Shown: in pieces, positions 12,169-22,659 of the stretch | Position numbering within the stretch: position 1 is the first letter of the stretch | Layout: every line of letters starts with the position of its first letter | Position numbers and translations under genes: made by a program | Notes under the pieces: generated by a model | The model's input: the letters and a program-made list of their open reading frames with translations, nothing else | The model's database searches: none | What the model was told of the DNA's origin: nothing | Source of the DNA: Cricetomys ansorgei | Taxonomy: Eukaryota > Chordata > Mammalia > Rodentia > Nesomyidae | Length of the DNA: 64,000 nucleotides | Reading direction: 5' to 3' | Assembly (NCBI GenBank): GCA_026225945.1 | Contig: JAMJFZ010000107.1 | Location: 47,754,501-47,818,500, forward strand

Positions 12169-14139
12169 TAAATATAACACTTTAAAAGTGAGAACGTAAA
12201 AATTAAGACATGATTTTGAAGTGGGTAGTAGGGAAACTATACTGACTCTATTAATGAATTAAAAAATTACTGAAAATGTATGGGCAAGGGGTGAGGGAAC
12301 AGAAATATGTCAAAGATTTAGTCAACTAGGGAAATAAGTGTTCTTGATGGCTAATACAATGTATTATACTTTTCACAAGAGAATTTTCAACATAGTAATA
12401 TGTCAATTAAAAAAAAAGAAAATTTACTGTTAGTGTTTAAAACAGAATACATGTCCATTCTAACTTCATAGCTTTAGGCAAGAAATATGTTGTGCTTTCA
12501 TGATGACTCAAAAAGGAGAAACAACCTTGGTGGTAACTGAAGATATAAAGGGTAATTATCATATTGTGCATGGAGGAAAAGTTGCTTCATCTTGAGGTGG
12601 TTCATCATTATGGAAGACTCTAGTAATTTTCAACCAAACCTATTCTTCTTCTACCTAAGCATGCAGCTGGGGTACATTTCTCTATCTCTTGCATGTAGAG
12701 GAAGCCATGTTACTAAATTAACAGACCTGATTCATAAAACTTCATATATGTTCCTCCTGGGTTTTTTGTTTGTTTGTTTGTTTTGTTTTTTGTTTTTTCT
12801 AGCCTTGTAACTGTGTACTGTGCCAGCATTCTGATTAATCTTGGAAGTTACTTGTTAAAGGAAACAAACTCACCTTTCACTCTGGGTCCCTGAATATGGA
12901 AGACAGAAGCATGGAAAAGCCTTGTTAACCATAGACCTATCCACCAAGAAGGGTTACATAAATAAGCTTTTATTGAGTTAACTCATTGAAATTTGAAGGT
13001 GTAATTGTCATTGCAAACTGACCTACCATAATACAATGATATTAAAATCTTATACTGTATATTATCTTGACAGTGGGTCTTAGAGATGATGTGAATGTCT
13101 TAATGGGAAACAAAATGAAAGCATAATCAGGTATTTCTTTATAGAGAACACATTTCAAGGGGAAAAAAATCCTCCTGGAAACTGATATAGTCCTTAAGGG
13201 GAGTTTATTAAAGGATTTTGTGATGGCTCAAAGTAAAATGTTTACATTTTCAACAATTTTCATTTACTTTTGGAAACTCAATCTATCCTCAAGAATTCAA
13301 AATATTTAATCTGTTCTCTTGTAATTTCCTATCCAATTTTTGGTAAATAGTGTTAAAAGTGCCCTGTTCATGTCTGCCTCTTATTTCACCTGGCATTTAT
13401 ATCTGACAGTTCTAAGCCACTAATGCTTGTAAAGGTAGGTATGCACTTATTTTACATTGATTACCACCTTGCCAGTAGTAACTTGTAGGCATTCCTACTC
13501 AACTGTTAAAGAAGTCTTTGATATACATACAACTCATGACCTTTCTTACCATCCCGCATCACGTCACAAGTAACTCCAATGTAACAGACTGCTCTCTAGT
13601 AACAGCCTCAATGCTCAGTTACATCCCAATAGTTATAAGTACTCTGTATCACCCTATTTAGAGTAGCTCTAACTCCTGAGGTATTGACAGAGTTGACAGA
13701 AAATGCAAATATATGAACTGTGATCTTCTGTCACTAGCTTCACAGGGAAAATTCTCTCCTTCAGAACTAGAAGGAAGCAATTTGAGAAGTGGGCAAATCT
13801 AGTGCAAGAAAGTAATAGATTGAGAAAATTTATATCTGATAGATAATTTCTACCATAGAAAATGAAGAGAGAGCATGTGCCAAGCCCCAATGTCAGGTGG
13901 CACATGGAAACTGGAAAATTGTTTCAGTTTCTCAGTTTGGACAACAATCTATCCCACCCCACTTGGCTCTGTCTCTCTCCCTTGCCTTCTGCTCCTTTCT
14001 TCTTCTCTTTCTGGTCCTTTCTTCTCAGTCAGGACTTGGGCATGCTAGCAAGTGTAGAGGGCACAAGGTCCTTATACTCACAGAGAAGCACTAAGAGAAT
14101 CAGAAATGTTAATCACACTGAGGTGTCTCCTCAATGAAG
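12169..14139. other. Intronic DNA, nothing recognised
   Basis: Contains a (TTTG)n simple repeat at 12761-12799 and a CT-rich patch near 13965-14025. No exon or mobile element identified. Confidence 0.45.
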
Positions 14140-14705
14140 GAAACAAAATCAAATACCTGCATTCTATCAGGAAAACTAGGACTGGAGGTTGTTAACAACC
14201 TGGTAACCTTTTTGCTATCTGTACGGATAGACCTCACCCTAATTCTCCAAAATGATACCAGACTCTAGACTGTTATCTTTAGGTCCTAGAACCAGGACTA
14301 GAGAGATATCTAATGGTCTAAATGACCCTTATAGCCAGAGGCTCCCAAAGGTCCCACAACCAGGCCAGACTCCTCCTTAGGTCCTCAAGCTAGTATAGGT
14401 AGCCTATCTCTAGGACTCATCTTCTTAGAGGAAATGACATCTACTCTGAATTGAATTTCAATGTAATAACACTTCTTGTGCACTGGGCATTGTATTATAC
14501 CAGTAAACTTCTTTTTCAAATTGTACTGGGCTTAAATATGTTGGGAATAAACCAACTAGTTTGAGGTCTGAGGTCTGATCAGGTTGATAAAGTCAATCTG
14601 AACCGGGCTTTCCTTCTTATCTCTTCTCATAGTTTGCTTCTCTACCTGACACCTGCAGAGATCCCCTAAAGGCAGGCTACACCCCTGACTTTCTGGAGTC
14701 AGAGA
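14140..14705 (+). mobile_element. Possible retroviral-type solo LTR
   Basis: The stretch is free of long open frames, has CCAGGCCAGACTCCTCC-type patches, an AATAAA at 14545-14550 and then GAGGTCTGAGGTCTGATCAG, an arrangement seen in R/U5 regions of rodent endogenous LTRs. Clear TG/CA ends and a target duplication were not verified. It could equally be unique sequence. Confidence 0.3.
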
Positions 14706-14749
14706 AATGGAGTAAGAGTACTCACTTAACAATCAAATGTCAAATGATT

Positions 14750-15170
14750 TTCTGAATGTGTATATCTACTGCCAGAGTTAGAGAATTTTGTTGGTCCACA
14801 TCGCTGTCAACAGTTCGTACTGCTCATATTTAATCAATCCAATTGGTAAGAAAGAGTTCCTCACTGTAGCTATAATTTGCATTAATAATGATAGTGAATT
14901 CCTTTTCATTTGTTCATCAGTCATCTGAACATTTTTGTTTTGATTTACCTGTTTACTTTGTCCATTTTTCTACTGCAGTCTGTTCATATTGATATGTAGC
15001 TTATCAGTATATACTCTGTGTACTTATTCCTTCTGAATGCTGTATTACATCTTCTGACATTCCAAGACTTCTTTGAGTATTTCTCCTTCTGGGTATTACT
15101 TTTGTTTTGAAACTCAGTAAGGCATATTCCTCTAAATGTTTAAGTTTTCTTTATTACATGTATGTCACTT
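14750..15170 (+). mobile_element. Ancient L1 3' fragment
   Basis: CTCACTGTAGCTATAATTTG, CATCAGTCATCTGAACATTT and TTTGTCCATTTTTCTACTGC parallel the sense 3' end of old mammalian L1 ORF2. Coding capacity is lost. Confidence 0.55.
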
Positions 15171-15215
15171 ATATACATGAACTCACTGGATTTTGATAAT
15201 GGCATGAGGAAGAGA

Positions 15216-15252
15216 ATTTTATTTTACTTTACTTTATTTTATTTTATTTTTT
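15216..15252 (+). repeat. (TTTTA)n simple repeat
   Basis: Run of TTTTA/TTTAC units. Confidence 0.8.
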
Positions 15253-15559
15253 GCCACATAGAGTGTGACAGTAGGTCAAAGACTAGCTGCATCTCATCTA
15301 CCGATAAGACCTGATTTACACACAATTTTCACACTGTGTGCTTTCCAATGTTAATGCTGGTGTCTGATTAATACAGAAAAAAATGTGATTTAAATTTTCC
15401 AAAAAAAGTGATCTAGGGTGCTGTAACCTCAACTGAAATTAGAAACTGGACATTCTTTCTTCTTGAAATGTTTGCCTTAGCTTAATAAATTAATGGTGGG
15501 GAAAAAGTTGGTAGAGTTGGTAAATTAAGTCAACTTAATCTTTCTATAAAGCATCTGTA

Positions 15560-15925
15560 TGAGTTGCTTTTCTGTTTCTATGACAGAATATATTCAGACG
15601 AAACGTGACTTAGGAGGAGAAAAGGGTTTATTTGTGCTTGAGGTTCCAGAGGGGTTATATAGTTTATTACTATGGAAAAGGCATGCAACAGGAACATGTG
15701 GCTGATCTGGCAGGAAGCAAGGTAATCACATTTCATCTGCTCACAGGAAATAGAGGGAGAACAGGAAGTAGAGCCAGGTTATAAAACTGTCCTGGAAATA
15801 TACTTCCTCCAGCAAAGCTCTATCTTCTACAGGTTTTATAACCTTCCCAAACAATGCTTCCAGCTGGGGACCAATCATTCAAACAAATGAGACTATTGAG
15901 GCTATTTCATATTCAAACAGTATGT
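15560..15925 (+). repeat. Muroid medium-reiterated repeat
   Basis: TTTCTGTTTCTATGACAGAA, AAGGGTTTATTTGTGCTTGA, ACTTCCTCCAGCAAAGC and AACCTTCCCAAACAATGC, with a CATTCAAACAAATGAG end, follow an abundant muroid repeat also represented at 46595 and 52812. The formal family name is not certain. Confidence 0.5.
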
Positions 15926-16589
15926 ATACCATAAATACATAAATACAATAAAGTGTAGGGTTAATATAGCTGTTTTAATGACTCCAACTGTCCTCTTTAG
16001 CCTTTAGGTAGAGTATCATTCATTTCTTTAAAATTATTAGAGATAAATTGTAGTGGGATATTTGAACTTATTCTCAGATGTTGTAAAGCCACATGCACTA
16101 TCTGTGTATTACAATGAACTTTAAAACATTTGCTATGTCTGGCAGCATGAGCTGTTGGAGGAAAGGTCAGGTGTAGCTTTCTGAAATGTAGAAAGAATGC
16201 TAGTTTGAGGATAAGGCAATTGATGTTAAGATTATCTTGCCCTCTGTGACCTTTATGTTAAAGACATCTGTTTATTTTATTGCTAATGAAAGGGATTTCT
16301 GTGATTCCTCCTGCAACATCCAACAAAGAGATATGGGAGCACCCATGTCTCTCAGCCTTGACCTTTTCCTAGTGGCATCAAGATCAGCAGGGCAGATGTT
16401 GGGGGATCTGGACTACAGGATTCTGTTCATTAATGTAAATAAGACCTTTGTATCTGTGTGTAGAGGAATATTTAGGTAAAGAGTGATAATGAAATTAAGA
16501 ATTTTAAACCAGATAAGGTGTAGCGTTTAGAGAAATATTTAATTCAGTTATCCATCAACATGGCTGCTCTAGGGTAGAAAGAATGTTAA
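15926..16589. other. Intronic DNA, nothing recognised
   Basis: No repeat, exon or RNA gene identified. An open frame at 16237-16479 has no recognisable product. Confidence 0.4.
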
Positions 16590-17420
16590 GAATATTGGTA
16601 CACACCATTAATCCCAGTATTCAGAAGGCAGTGATGGTCTACACTTTAATCTCCAAGACAGAAACAGAATGTGGAAGCAGACATAGTAGGCAGAACTCAA
16701 GAGTCAGTGTCAGATTAAAAGTGACATCTGACATGAGTCCATGAAGGACAGGTAAAGTGACTAATCAGAGGAAGAGTTAGCAGAATGAGTCAGAGTGATG
16801 ATACACTCAACACTCATGATACAAAAGTGGGCTCTCAGTTCAGAAGAGTCAGTTACAGCAGTGAGTTATAGAAGCAGGTAGGCTGGCAGAGAGACACAGA
16901 GACATAGAGCCAGCTTGACCGAAGAAGTCAATATCAGATAAAAAGAGTAGGTCAGTTCAAAGCCAAGCAGAACAGTTCAGTTTGAAGCAGTCAGAGAATC
17001 AGCCAGAGTCTATGAAAGTCAGAAGAGTTCAGTCAGAAACAGTAAGCTGGCTCAGAAGGTCAGTTTAAACCATACAGCTTAGAGAAGAGTTTGAGCCAGA
17101 ACAACTAGTGAGTTGAGTTGAACCAGAAGAGTCAGAGTTCAGAAGGAGCTAGATAAAGTGGTTCAGTCAGCAGTAAATCATGAAGGTGGATTAGATTGTT
17201 TAGAAGCAAAAACACTCCAGGGTGCCAGGACTAAGAACTGGTGATTGAATTAGAAAAAAAGAATAAACTGCCTTTAGCCTCAATCAATGTCTATATCTGG
17301 TGAAACTCTGGTTACATCCATGGGAGGTGCCTTTCCTCAATAAACTACCAGAAGACCATGTGGTGGGGGTTCAGTCCATCTCAGAGACTGTCCCATCAGT
17401 CTAAGTCATTCTGGCTTACA
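16590..17420 (+). repeat. Composite repeat: SINE-like head plus degenerate GTCAG/TTCAG array
   Basis: Opens with a B1-like phrase (CACCATTAATCCCAGTATTC). From about 16690 to 17190 there is an irregular array dense in GTCAG and TTCAG words, about twenty by eye, with purine-rich spacers. It is followed by an AATAAA at about 17262. The array is not a clean tandem repeat. It may be a rodent LTR or composite retroposon. Confidence 0.4.
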
Positions 17421-17527
17421 TTTTGGAGATGGTCTTTTTTTCTTTATTGGAACTGCTTGAGCATAATTCCATCAATAATAAATTATATAGTCAGTCTCTA
17501 AGACAGTAGCTGCATTTTTAAAAAATG

Positions 17528-17857
17528 GTCTAATCCTGTGATGGTTAATACTGGTTGCCAAATTGACAGGATCTAAAATCACCTTGGAGACAAACTTCTG
17601 AGCATGTCTACTAGGGAGTTTTTATAGTGGATTAACTGAGGTGGAAAAATTCACCATGCACTGGGCTGAATAAAAAGAAAACAGTAAGCTGAGCATAAAC
17701 ATTCATCTTCCTCTGCTTCTTGACTGTGGGTACAATGTGACCAGCTGCCTCATGTTTCTGTTGCCATGACTTCTCCACCATGAAGGACTATTCCTTGACA
17801 GTGTGAGTTGATCAAGTAACCCTTCACAACAACTGACATGTAACTAATACAAACCCC
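17528..17857 (+). mobile_element. LTR-like interspersed repeat
   Basis: Runs from TGTGATGGTTAATACTGG through GGATTAACTGAGGTGG, GACCAGCTGCCTCATGTTTC and CATGACTTCTCCACCATGA to CATGTAACTAATACA. Start TG, end CA and an internal AATAAA suggest an old solo LTR. The same head occurs in the 23567 copy. Confidence 0.45.
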
Positions 17858-18406
17858 AAATCTGGGTGGATTTGAAAAAATAGGTATTTCTTCCTTCAGG
17901 TTGTATACCAAACCTAGACTTCTAAAAGTAAATGTATCTTTGCAGTCTCACTGAAGGCTGATTATCATTCTCAGTGGATAAATTTTTTAAACTTAATTAG
18001 CATTGGAATTAAATTAGGATGTCAGGTTTAAATTCAGACCCATAGCAGTTCCAGAAAAGAAAGAGAAAACAGAAATAGTATAAGAAACAGTACAGGAAAC
18101 TTCTTTTGATATGAATTTCCATACTGAAAGGCCTTTGTGCTTTAGCACAAGTGATGAAGAATTGTTCAAGCCAAAGCTCATTATGGTGAAAATTCCAATA
18201 TTCAGATAATAAAAAGATTATAAGTGTTTTTTACAGAAGAAAAAAAAATCACATCCAAACATATGACAACTGTAATGTAGAATCAGAGACTCTGGGAAAG
18301 GCAACGGCACAGGACTTTAGTAATCATTTTACTTCTAAACGATACACAGAAAATTGTATATACATGAAGCAATAATGTAAATAAAGAAAGAAAGATAGTA
18401 AAGGAG
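17858..18406. other. Intronic DNA, nothing recognised
   Basis: AT-rich, no recognised element. Confidence 0.45.
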
Positions 18407-18510
18407 CTGGGGAGACTGTTCAGTGGTAGAGCACTTGTGTAGCATGCATGATGCCCTGGATTTGATCACTAGTCCATAAGAACAAACAAAACCCACAAAA
18501 TAAATAAAGA
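18407..18510 (+). repeat. ID SINE with A-rich tail
   Basis: AGCTGGGGAGACTGTTCAGT and GGTAGAGCACTTGTGTAGCA with GCCCTGGATTTGATC reproduce the tRNA-like ID body with A- and B-box-like segments. An A-rich tail follows to about 18510. Confidence 0.8.
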
Positions 18511-18524
18511 CAAAATAAATTCAT

Positions 18525-18720
18525 TGACTGCTTTCTACACACCAGGTGCTCCACTGGGTCCCAGCTATATTAACTTATTTAACTTCCATAGTACCCTTTC
18601 AGCCTATTAGCCTCTTTTCAGATAAAGTTACAGGCATCCATACATACATAATTAATCTAAAATGGCACAACTAGTATGTGTCCAAGTCAGATGTCTTTCT
18701 GAGCACAGTAGTGTTAACTG
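18525..18720 (-). repeat. MIR SINE
   Basis: CACACCAGGTGCTCCACTGG, ATTAACTTATTTAACTTCCA, CCTCTTTTCAGATAAAGTTA and ATGGCACAACTAGTATGTGT follow antisense MIR for almost its full length. Confidence 0.6.
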
Positions 18721-19689
18721 TGAAACAGTCTCTCATATCTACAGGCAAAGTTAATTTTTAAAAGAAAGGAAAGGAAACACATGCTCCCTACCTTTTAATC
18801 TGTTTCTAGATCGACTACAGTTGATTAAAGTTCTTACATGGTTAATCAGGACACAAACATCATGCTACTCTCTCCTAAGCCACAAAATAGGACATGTGTA
18901 TGTGGAGGGTTGAAGGGTGAGTGTGGTTGCTAGTACTTTAAGTGATTGTTGAAGTACTTTGTGTAGTTTGCTTGTGATTTAGCACCAAACAAAGGTGCAC
19001 AAAGTAGATTCTTTAGCCTAAATGCACCGCCAACCTTCACCCAGAACATACAAACAAGTTGTGTACTTGTATCTGATCACTACTGTATACTTACATAGAG
19101 CATAAACAGTATAAAATCTCATTAAGGTTTAAAAGAAGCACAGCTGCCACTTTCTAAATTATTTTCACCTAATCCTGTCATATTCTGGGAATGAAAATAT
19201 TCCCTAGGCCAATGTTTTAAGTTATTTACATAACAAATATAGTGACAAAACACCACACCCCTTACTCTTGCCTTGCAGTCTTTACCTTATGTCACAAACT
19301 ACATTACACCATTAACATTTTCTTATGATGCTTCTGCAGGCATTGGCTTCATTCATAGTTTACCGCCTTTCCTGTCTTATCTATCTTCTGGTTTGTTTTA
19401 CCTACTACTTCAAGGATTCTTGTTTTGATGAAAGAAAAAGAGAGAAACATAAAGCTTTTGAATAACGTTTCCCTTTCTTTTCCACTTTGGCGACATCTTC
19501 CCTGGGACTTCCAGGCACTAATGCTGCAGATTCTGAGATCTAAAGACACCTTCAAAACTCATCCTACACTCGCTTCCGGTATCATTTTTCTCTCGCCTTG
19601 CCCAGTCCAAGTCTCTTTTTCCTATTCATGCTTTTTATGCTTTTAATGCCGGTCACGAGCTTTACTTGTGACATTTGGTTGCTCGACGG
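18721..19689. other. Promoter-proximal intron 1, unassigned
   Basis: Repeat-free by eye and moderately AT-rich, becoming richer in CpG after about 19560. Absence of recognised repeats next to a promoter makes this a reasonable place for intronic regulatory DNA, but no specific site is claimed. Confidence 0.4.
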
Positions 19690-19844
19690 TCTCTGCGGCA
19701 ACCTTTGAGGTCAGGATGCACTGGTGACAGCATCATCCACATCCTCCCAGCATCCACGCGATCAGGGACGCCTGGCGTTGATCCGCGTCGCTTACTGGAG
19801 GTTTCCCACTCGCAGTGACAGAGTTCACAACGCCTGCACAACCT

Positions 19845-19853
19845 CCAAGGTCA
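19845..19853 (+). promoter_or_regulatory. ERR/SF-1 type half-site
   Basis: CCAAGGTCA fits the extended nuclear-receptor half-site YCAAGGYCA. It lies just inside intron 1 of a mitochondrial gene, where ERR-type control would be plausible. Motif match only. Confidence 0.3.
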
Positions 19854-19959
19854 AGTGTCACCCGAGTGTCACCCAAGCCTTCTCGGCGCAGGTGGGACAC
19901 CTGGCTGCCCAACCCTCTGGCGTCACCCGCGCGGTGCGCGCACGCGCTCGGGCACTCAC

Positions 19960-20319
19960 CGTCTCCTTGGCAGCAGCCACCGGGATGGGCAGCAGCCCCC
20001 GGCCTCGAGGCGGGTCCTCGGGCTCTGGGGCCGCGCGCTCCGAGGGGTCGGCTCTTGGGTCCCCGTAGAGCCGGTAGCACACGAGGCCGACCAGCCCCCC
20101 GCCCGCCGCCGCCGCGATGCTCAGCTCGCCCCAGCGCCGCCGCCTCCACGCCGCCTCAGACACGGCCCCCTCGTCGTCCTCGCGGCAGGAGAAGGGCCGG
20201 CCCGACAGCCCCGGGCCGGTCCCCGCGGGCCGTCCCCAGGGCGCGAGGAATGGCTGCGGAGGGGCGAGCGCCGGCGACAGCCGAGGCGGCGGCCACAGGA
20301 GCCTCCGCAGCGCAGCCAT
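19960..20319 (-). CDS. Micu3: Micu3 exon 1: MICU3 N-terminus, 120 codons
   Basis: Encodes the N-terminus of mitochondrial calcium uptake family member 3, an EF-hand regulator of the mitochondrial calcium uniporter that pairs with MICU1 and is most prominent in neurons. The frame starts MAALRRLLWPPP, the conserved MICU3 start, in good context (G at -3, G at +4). Residues 1-46 have many Arg and no acidic residues, as expected of a mitochondrial presequence. Residues 66-83 (LSIAAAAGGGLVGLVCY region) form a hydrophobic segment. Residues 99-120 (PEPEDPPRGRGLLPIPVAAA, then KET) match the family. The exon ends after an ACG codon at a GTGAGT donor (19954-19959), phase 0. The EF-hand exons lie beyond the left edge. 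The reading frame is also open upstream to an ATG at 20421, but the downstream ATG is the family start. Confidence 0.95.
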
Positions 20320-20342
20320 AGCGGGAGCTGCGGCCCGGGCTG

Positions 20343-20366
20343 AGGGGAGGGGGCGGGAGGGGCGGT
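20343..20366 (-). promoter_or_regulatory. Micu3: GC boxes upstream of Micu3 ATG
   Basis: Two overlapping Sp1-type boxes (GGGGGCGGGAGG and AGGGGCGGTG on the plus strand) lie 25-47 bp upstream of the start codon, typical of TATA-less CpG-island promoters. Confidence 0.5.
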
Positions 20367-20374
20367 GCTGAAAC

Positions 20375-20383
20375 CTCGCGAGA
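20375..20383. promoter_or_regulatory. Micu3: TCTCGCGAGA-type core promoter element
   Basis: CTCGCGAGA matches nine of ten positions of the palindromic TCTCGCGAGA element found in a subset of TATA-less, often bidirectional CpG-island promoters. It sits about 60 bp upstream of the Micu3 ATG. Confidence 0.5.
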
Positions 20384-20881
20384 ACTCGGTGCGGCGCTGG
20401 ACAGCGGAGCGCCGGAGCCACTGTGCCGGTGAGCCCGGATTCCCTGGGCGGCTTCTGGGATGCAGGCTCGCGGCGGGGTTTGCGTGAAAGCCGCGGAAAT
20501 CCGGGCTGTTCCCGGTGCTGCTACCGCAGCCCAGCCGCGTCCTTGTAGGTAACGGAACGCCCGCAGCGAGCGACACCCGGCGAGGGAACCCCGCAGCGGG
20601 GAACCGCTTGTCGGCGGAACTCCGGGAGCGGAGGCTGCGGGGCGACCCGGCGCCCCTCCAGGAGAGGCCCGGCTCCTAACCGTGCCCGGTCCTCCGGTCC
20701 TCCGGCGAGCTGGGAGTGATTGTGCTTGCAGCCTCGCGTGTACAGTAACGACAAACCAAAACAGGACAGGTGCGGACACTTGCTCAAGTCATAAAGACCG
20801 CAGTTCCTAAAATATTTCTTGATTCCATACTGACGGTTTCTGGATTTCAGACAAGAACAGGCTAATGATATTTTTTATCAT

Positions 20882-20907
20882 TAATATTGATATTAATATC
20901 AATATTA
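20882..20907. repeat. Perfect 26-bp AT-rich palindrome
   Basis: Every base pairs with its mirror about the axis between 20894 and 20895; arms read TAATATTGATATT. An imperfect second inverted repeat (TGATAATACATATTATCA) follows at about 20911. It could extrude a cruciform or simply be expanded AT-rich sequence. Confidence 0.9.
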
Positions 20908-20960
20908 TATTGATAATACATATTATCATATGCATATATTGATTATATATTTTTATATAT

Positions 20961-22160
20961 AGGCCTTAATATTTTTAGGAAACACTAGTGTACCTGACAT
21001 TACATACGTGACATTACTCAGTCCAGTAAAACTGTCACAATTTTTATTTTTGTGCGAGGCTGTTCGTGTCCTCTTCATTTCTGCACATGTTATACTTTCT
21101 GTGTGTGTGTACATTGTCAGCGTCAGCTTTATGACTTGTTATGGTTGCCTTCCTCTCTTGTGGAATGATGCCAGGAAGCCCTGAAGGCTTTCAGATCTAG
21201 AGGATAGACAACAAAGTCCAGTTTCAATTGGTCGGTTATAATTCTTGCTAAAAGTAAGGACTTTCAGAGGCAACCAACATGAGGTTTTCTGGCCTACATC
21301 CTGCTATTTCTGTTCCTCACCACTTACCTGCAAGTAGCTTATCACATATGCTGCATTACCTTTTGCTTTAATATGGGTTGATAGAATTTTACTTCCTTAA
21401 AGCGACTAAAAATATATATCTGTGACATATAAGGACAATATTTTCGGATATCATCTGTTTTTCCACTTAAACCTGTTAATGCCACCAGGAAGACTCTGGC
21501 AGCTCCTTAGTTTCCTGGGATTTTTTTTTCCCCCTCAACTTTTGTCATCTCTGAATTCTGATGTTTTTAGTTTTCCCAAAGCATTAAGTTCCCGAAAGTG
21601 TCTACATATAGACACCTTCATCTATATATGGTGAAGTGTGTAGCGTAGTTCCTCTAAACTTGTCTTCTTTGAACTGAGCATAATCTCCTGATATTTTCAT
21701 AAACTTTCAACATGAACTAATATCTCTATAAAAGAGAATGGGGAGGTAATTTGTAATTAATTTGTAAAGACGAGTTAATTCCTCGTTTGTAAACGAGGAA
21801 AGAAGTTATCTAAGATGACATATGTATATGACATTTGCATATAGTTATCTGTTTTCTCCAGTTTTAATAAATTTATAGGTCATATTTCCTCCAAGTATTT
21901 TCTCTGGGAAGAATCCAAAATTTTCTGTAAGAAGTATGGGGTTTAGAGCTACAGAGTACTCAAGTATGGGATAAATATGTCTCATTATGTACAGAAGTTA
22001 TCTTTACACACTCTTTTTTTTAAACTCAAATTCTCTCAAGAATAAGCATTGTTTCCTTCCCATGTTACATGTTCTGTAACAATAGCTACAGAAAAATAGC
22101 CAGATTTGCTATGCTATCTGGATATTGTTCCAAGTTTAATTCCCAGAATAAAAGTGATTT
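20961..22160. other. Intergenic DNA near Micu3, unassigned
   Basis: Largely free of recognised repeats. Contains the inverted repeat at 21779-21800. No gene is seen; open frames such as 21422-21634 have no recognisable product. Confidence 0.45.
21779..21800. repeat. Inverted repeat, 10-bp arms, 2-nt spacer
   Basis: TTCCTCGTTT, then GT, then AAACGAGGAA. Arms are perfectly complementary and each contains a CpG. Confidence 0.9.
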
Positions 22161-22163
22161 AAA

Positions 22164-22180
22164 ACACACACACACACACA
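22164..22180 (+). repeat. (CA)n microsatellite
   Basis: About eight CA units. Confidence 0.9.
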
Positions 22181-22623
22181 TGATACTAGGAATTTTGGAC
22201 TTCTTGAAATTCCAGATAGCATTTTTGGATAAATAAAGATTCAGCCTAATTTCCCTCTTCTTTCGGTTCAATTCTAAAGAGAATCAATGATTAACCTTCA
22301 CCCCTGTAAAGACCCTGCTCTACTGTGATAGCTCAAAATTTCAAAGAAATAGTCACTTGCATTCATTGGCTATGGTCTAACTGAAAAAGAATGTTCTGAA
22401 AAAAAAATAATAAAAATGAAAGAATTAAGCCAGAAATGATTTTCAAGGAAATTGTATATCTTAGACAAGTGGTAATTGCAGGCTAGAGATCTGGACTCTA
22501 GTCCTGACTGTGCAGCAGCAATTACAGTGTCTAGGAGGCCACCCTTTCATACCAAATAGGCTAAATAGATGGCTTGCCCTATGAGTCTATTATTTTGTTT
22601 TATTTTATCTATATATAAAATAA

Positions 22624-22626
<3 letters not shown>

Positions 22627-22655
<29 letters not shown>
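22627..22655 (+). repeat. (TA)n microsatellite
   Basis: About fourteen uninterrupted TA units. Confidence 0.9.
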
Positions 22656-22658
<3 letters not shown>

Positions 22659-22659
22659 T

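Larger units (their letters stand above)
1..19959 (-). other. Micu3: Micu3 intron 1 (partial, runs off left edge)
   Basis: The Micu3 exon 1 splice donor lies at 19954-19959 on the minus strand (GTGAGT read leftward), so everything to its left is intron unless exon 2 is present. I looked on the minus strand for exon 2, which in the family continues into the region before the EF-hands, and found no convincing match. The span is AT-rich and filled with SINEs, MIRs, LTR-like pieces and old L1. Intron 1 is therefore inferred to be at least about 20 kb. Confidence 0.75.
19690..20720. promoter_or_regulatory. Micu3: CpG island over Micu3 promoter and exon 1
   Basis: Roughly one kilobase with very high G+C and dense CpG in an otherwise AT-rich window, centred on Micu3 exon 1 and its start codon. 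No TATA box is evident; GC boxes and a CTCGCGAGA element lie just upstream of the ATG, typical of a dispersed housekeeping-type start. The island extends about 400 bp beyond the ATG on the intergenic side, leaving room for the 5' UTR and a divergent transcript. Confidence 0.85.

Noticed and set aside
14140..14705. Intact endogenous retrovirus
   Set aside because: Only a possible solo LTR is visible; no gag, pol or env reading frames lie beside it.
19724..20787. Many long open frames on both strands over the Micu3 CpG island
   Set aside because: They overlap each other and exon 1 and reflect extreme G+C with few stop codons. Only the minus-strand frame beginning at 20319 matches a known protein.
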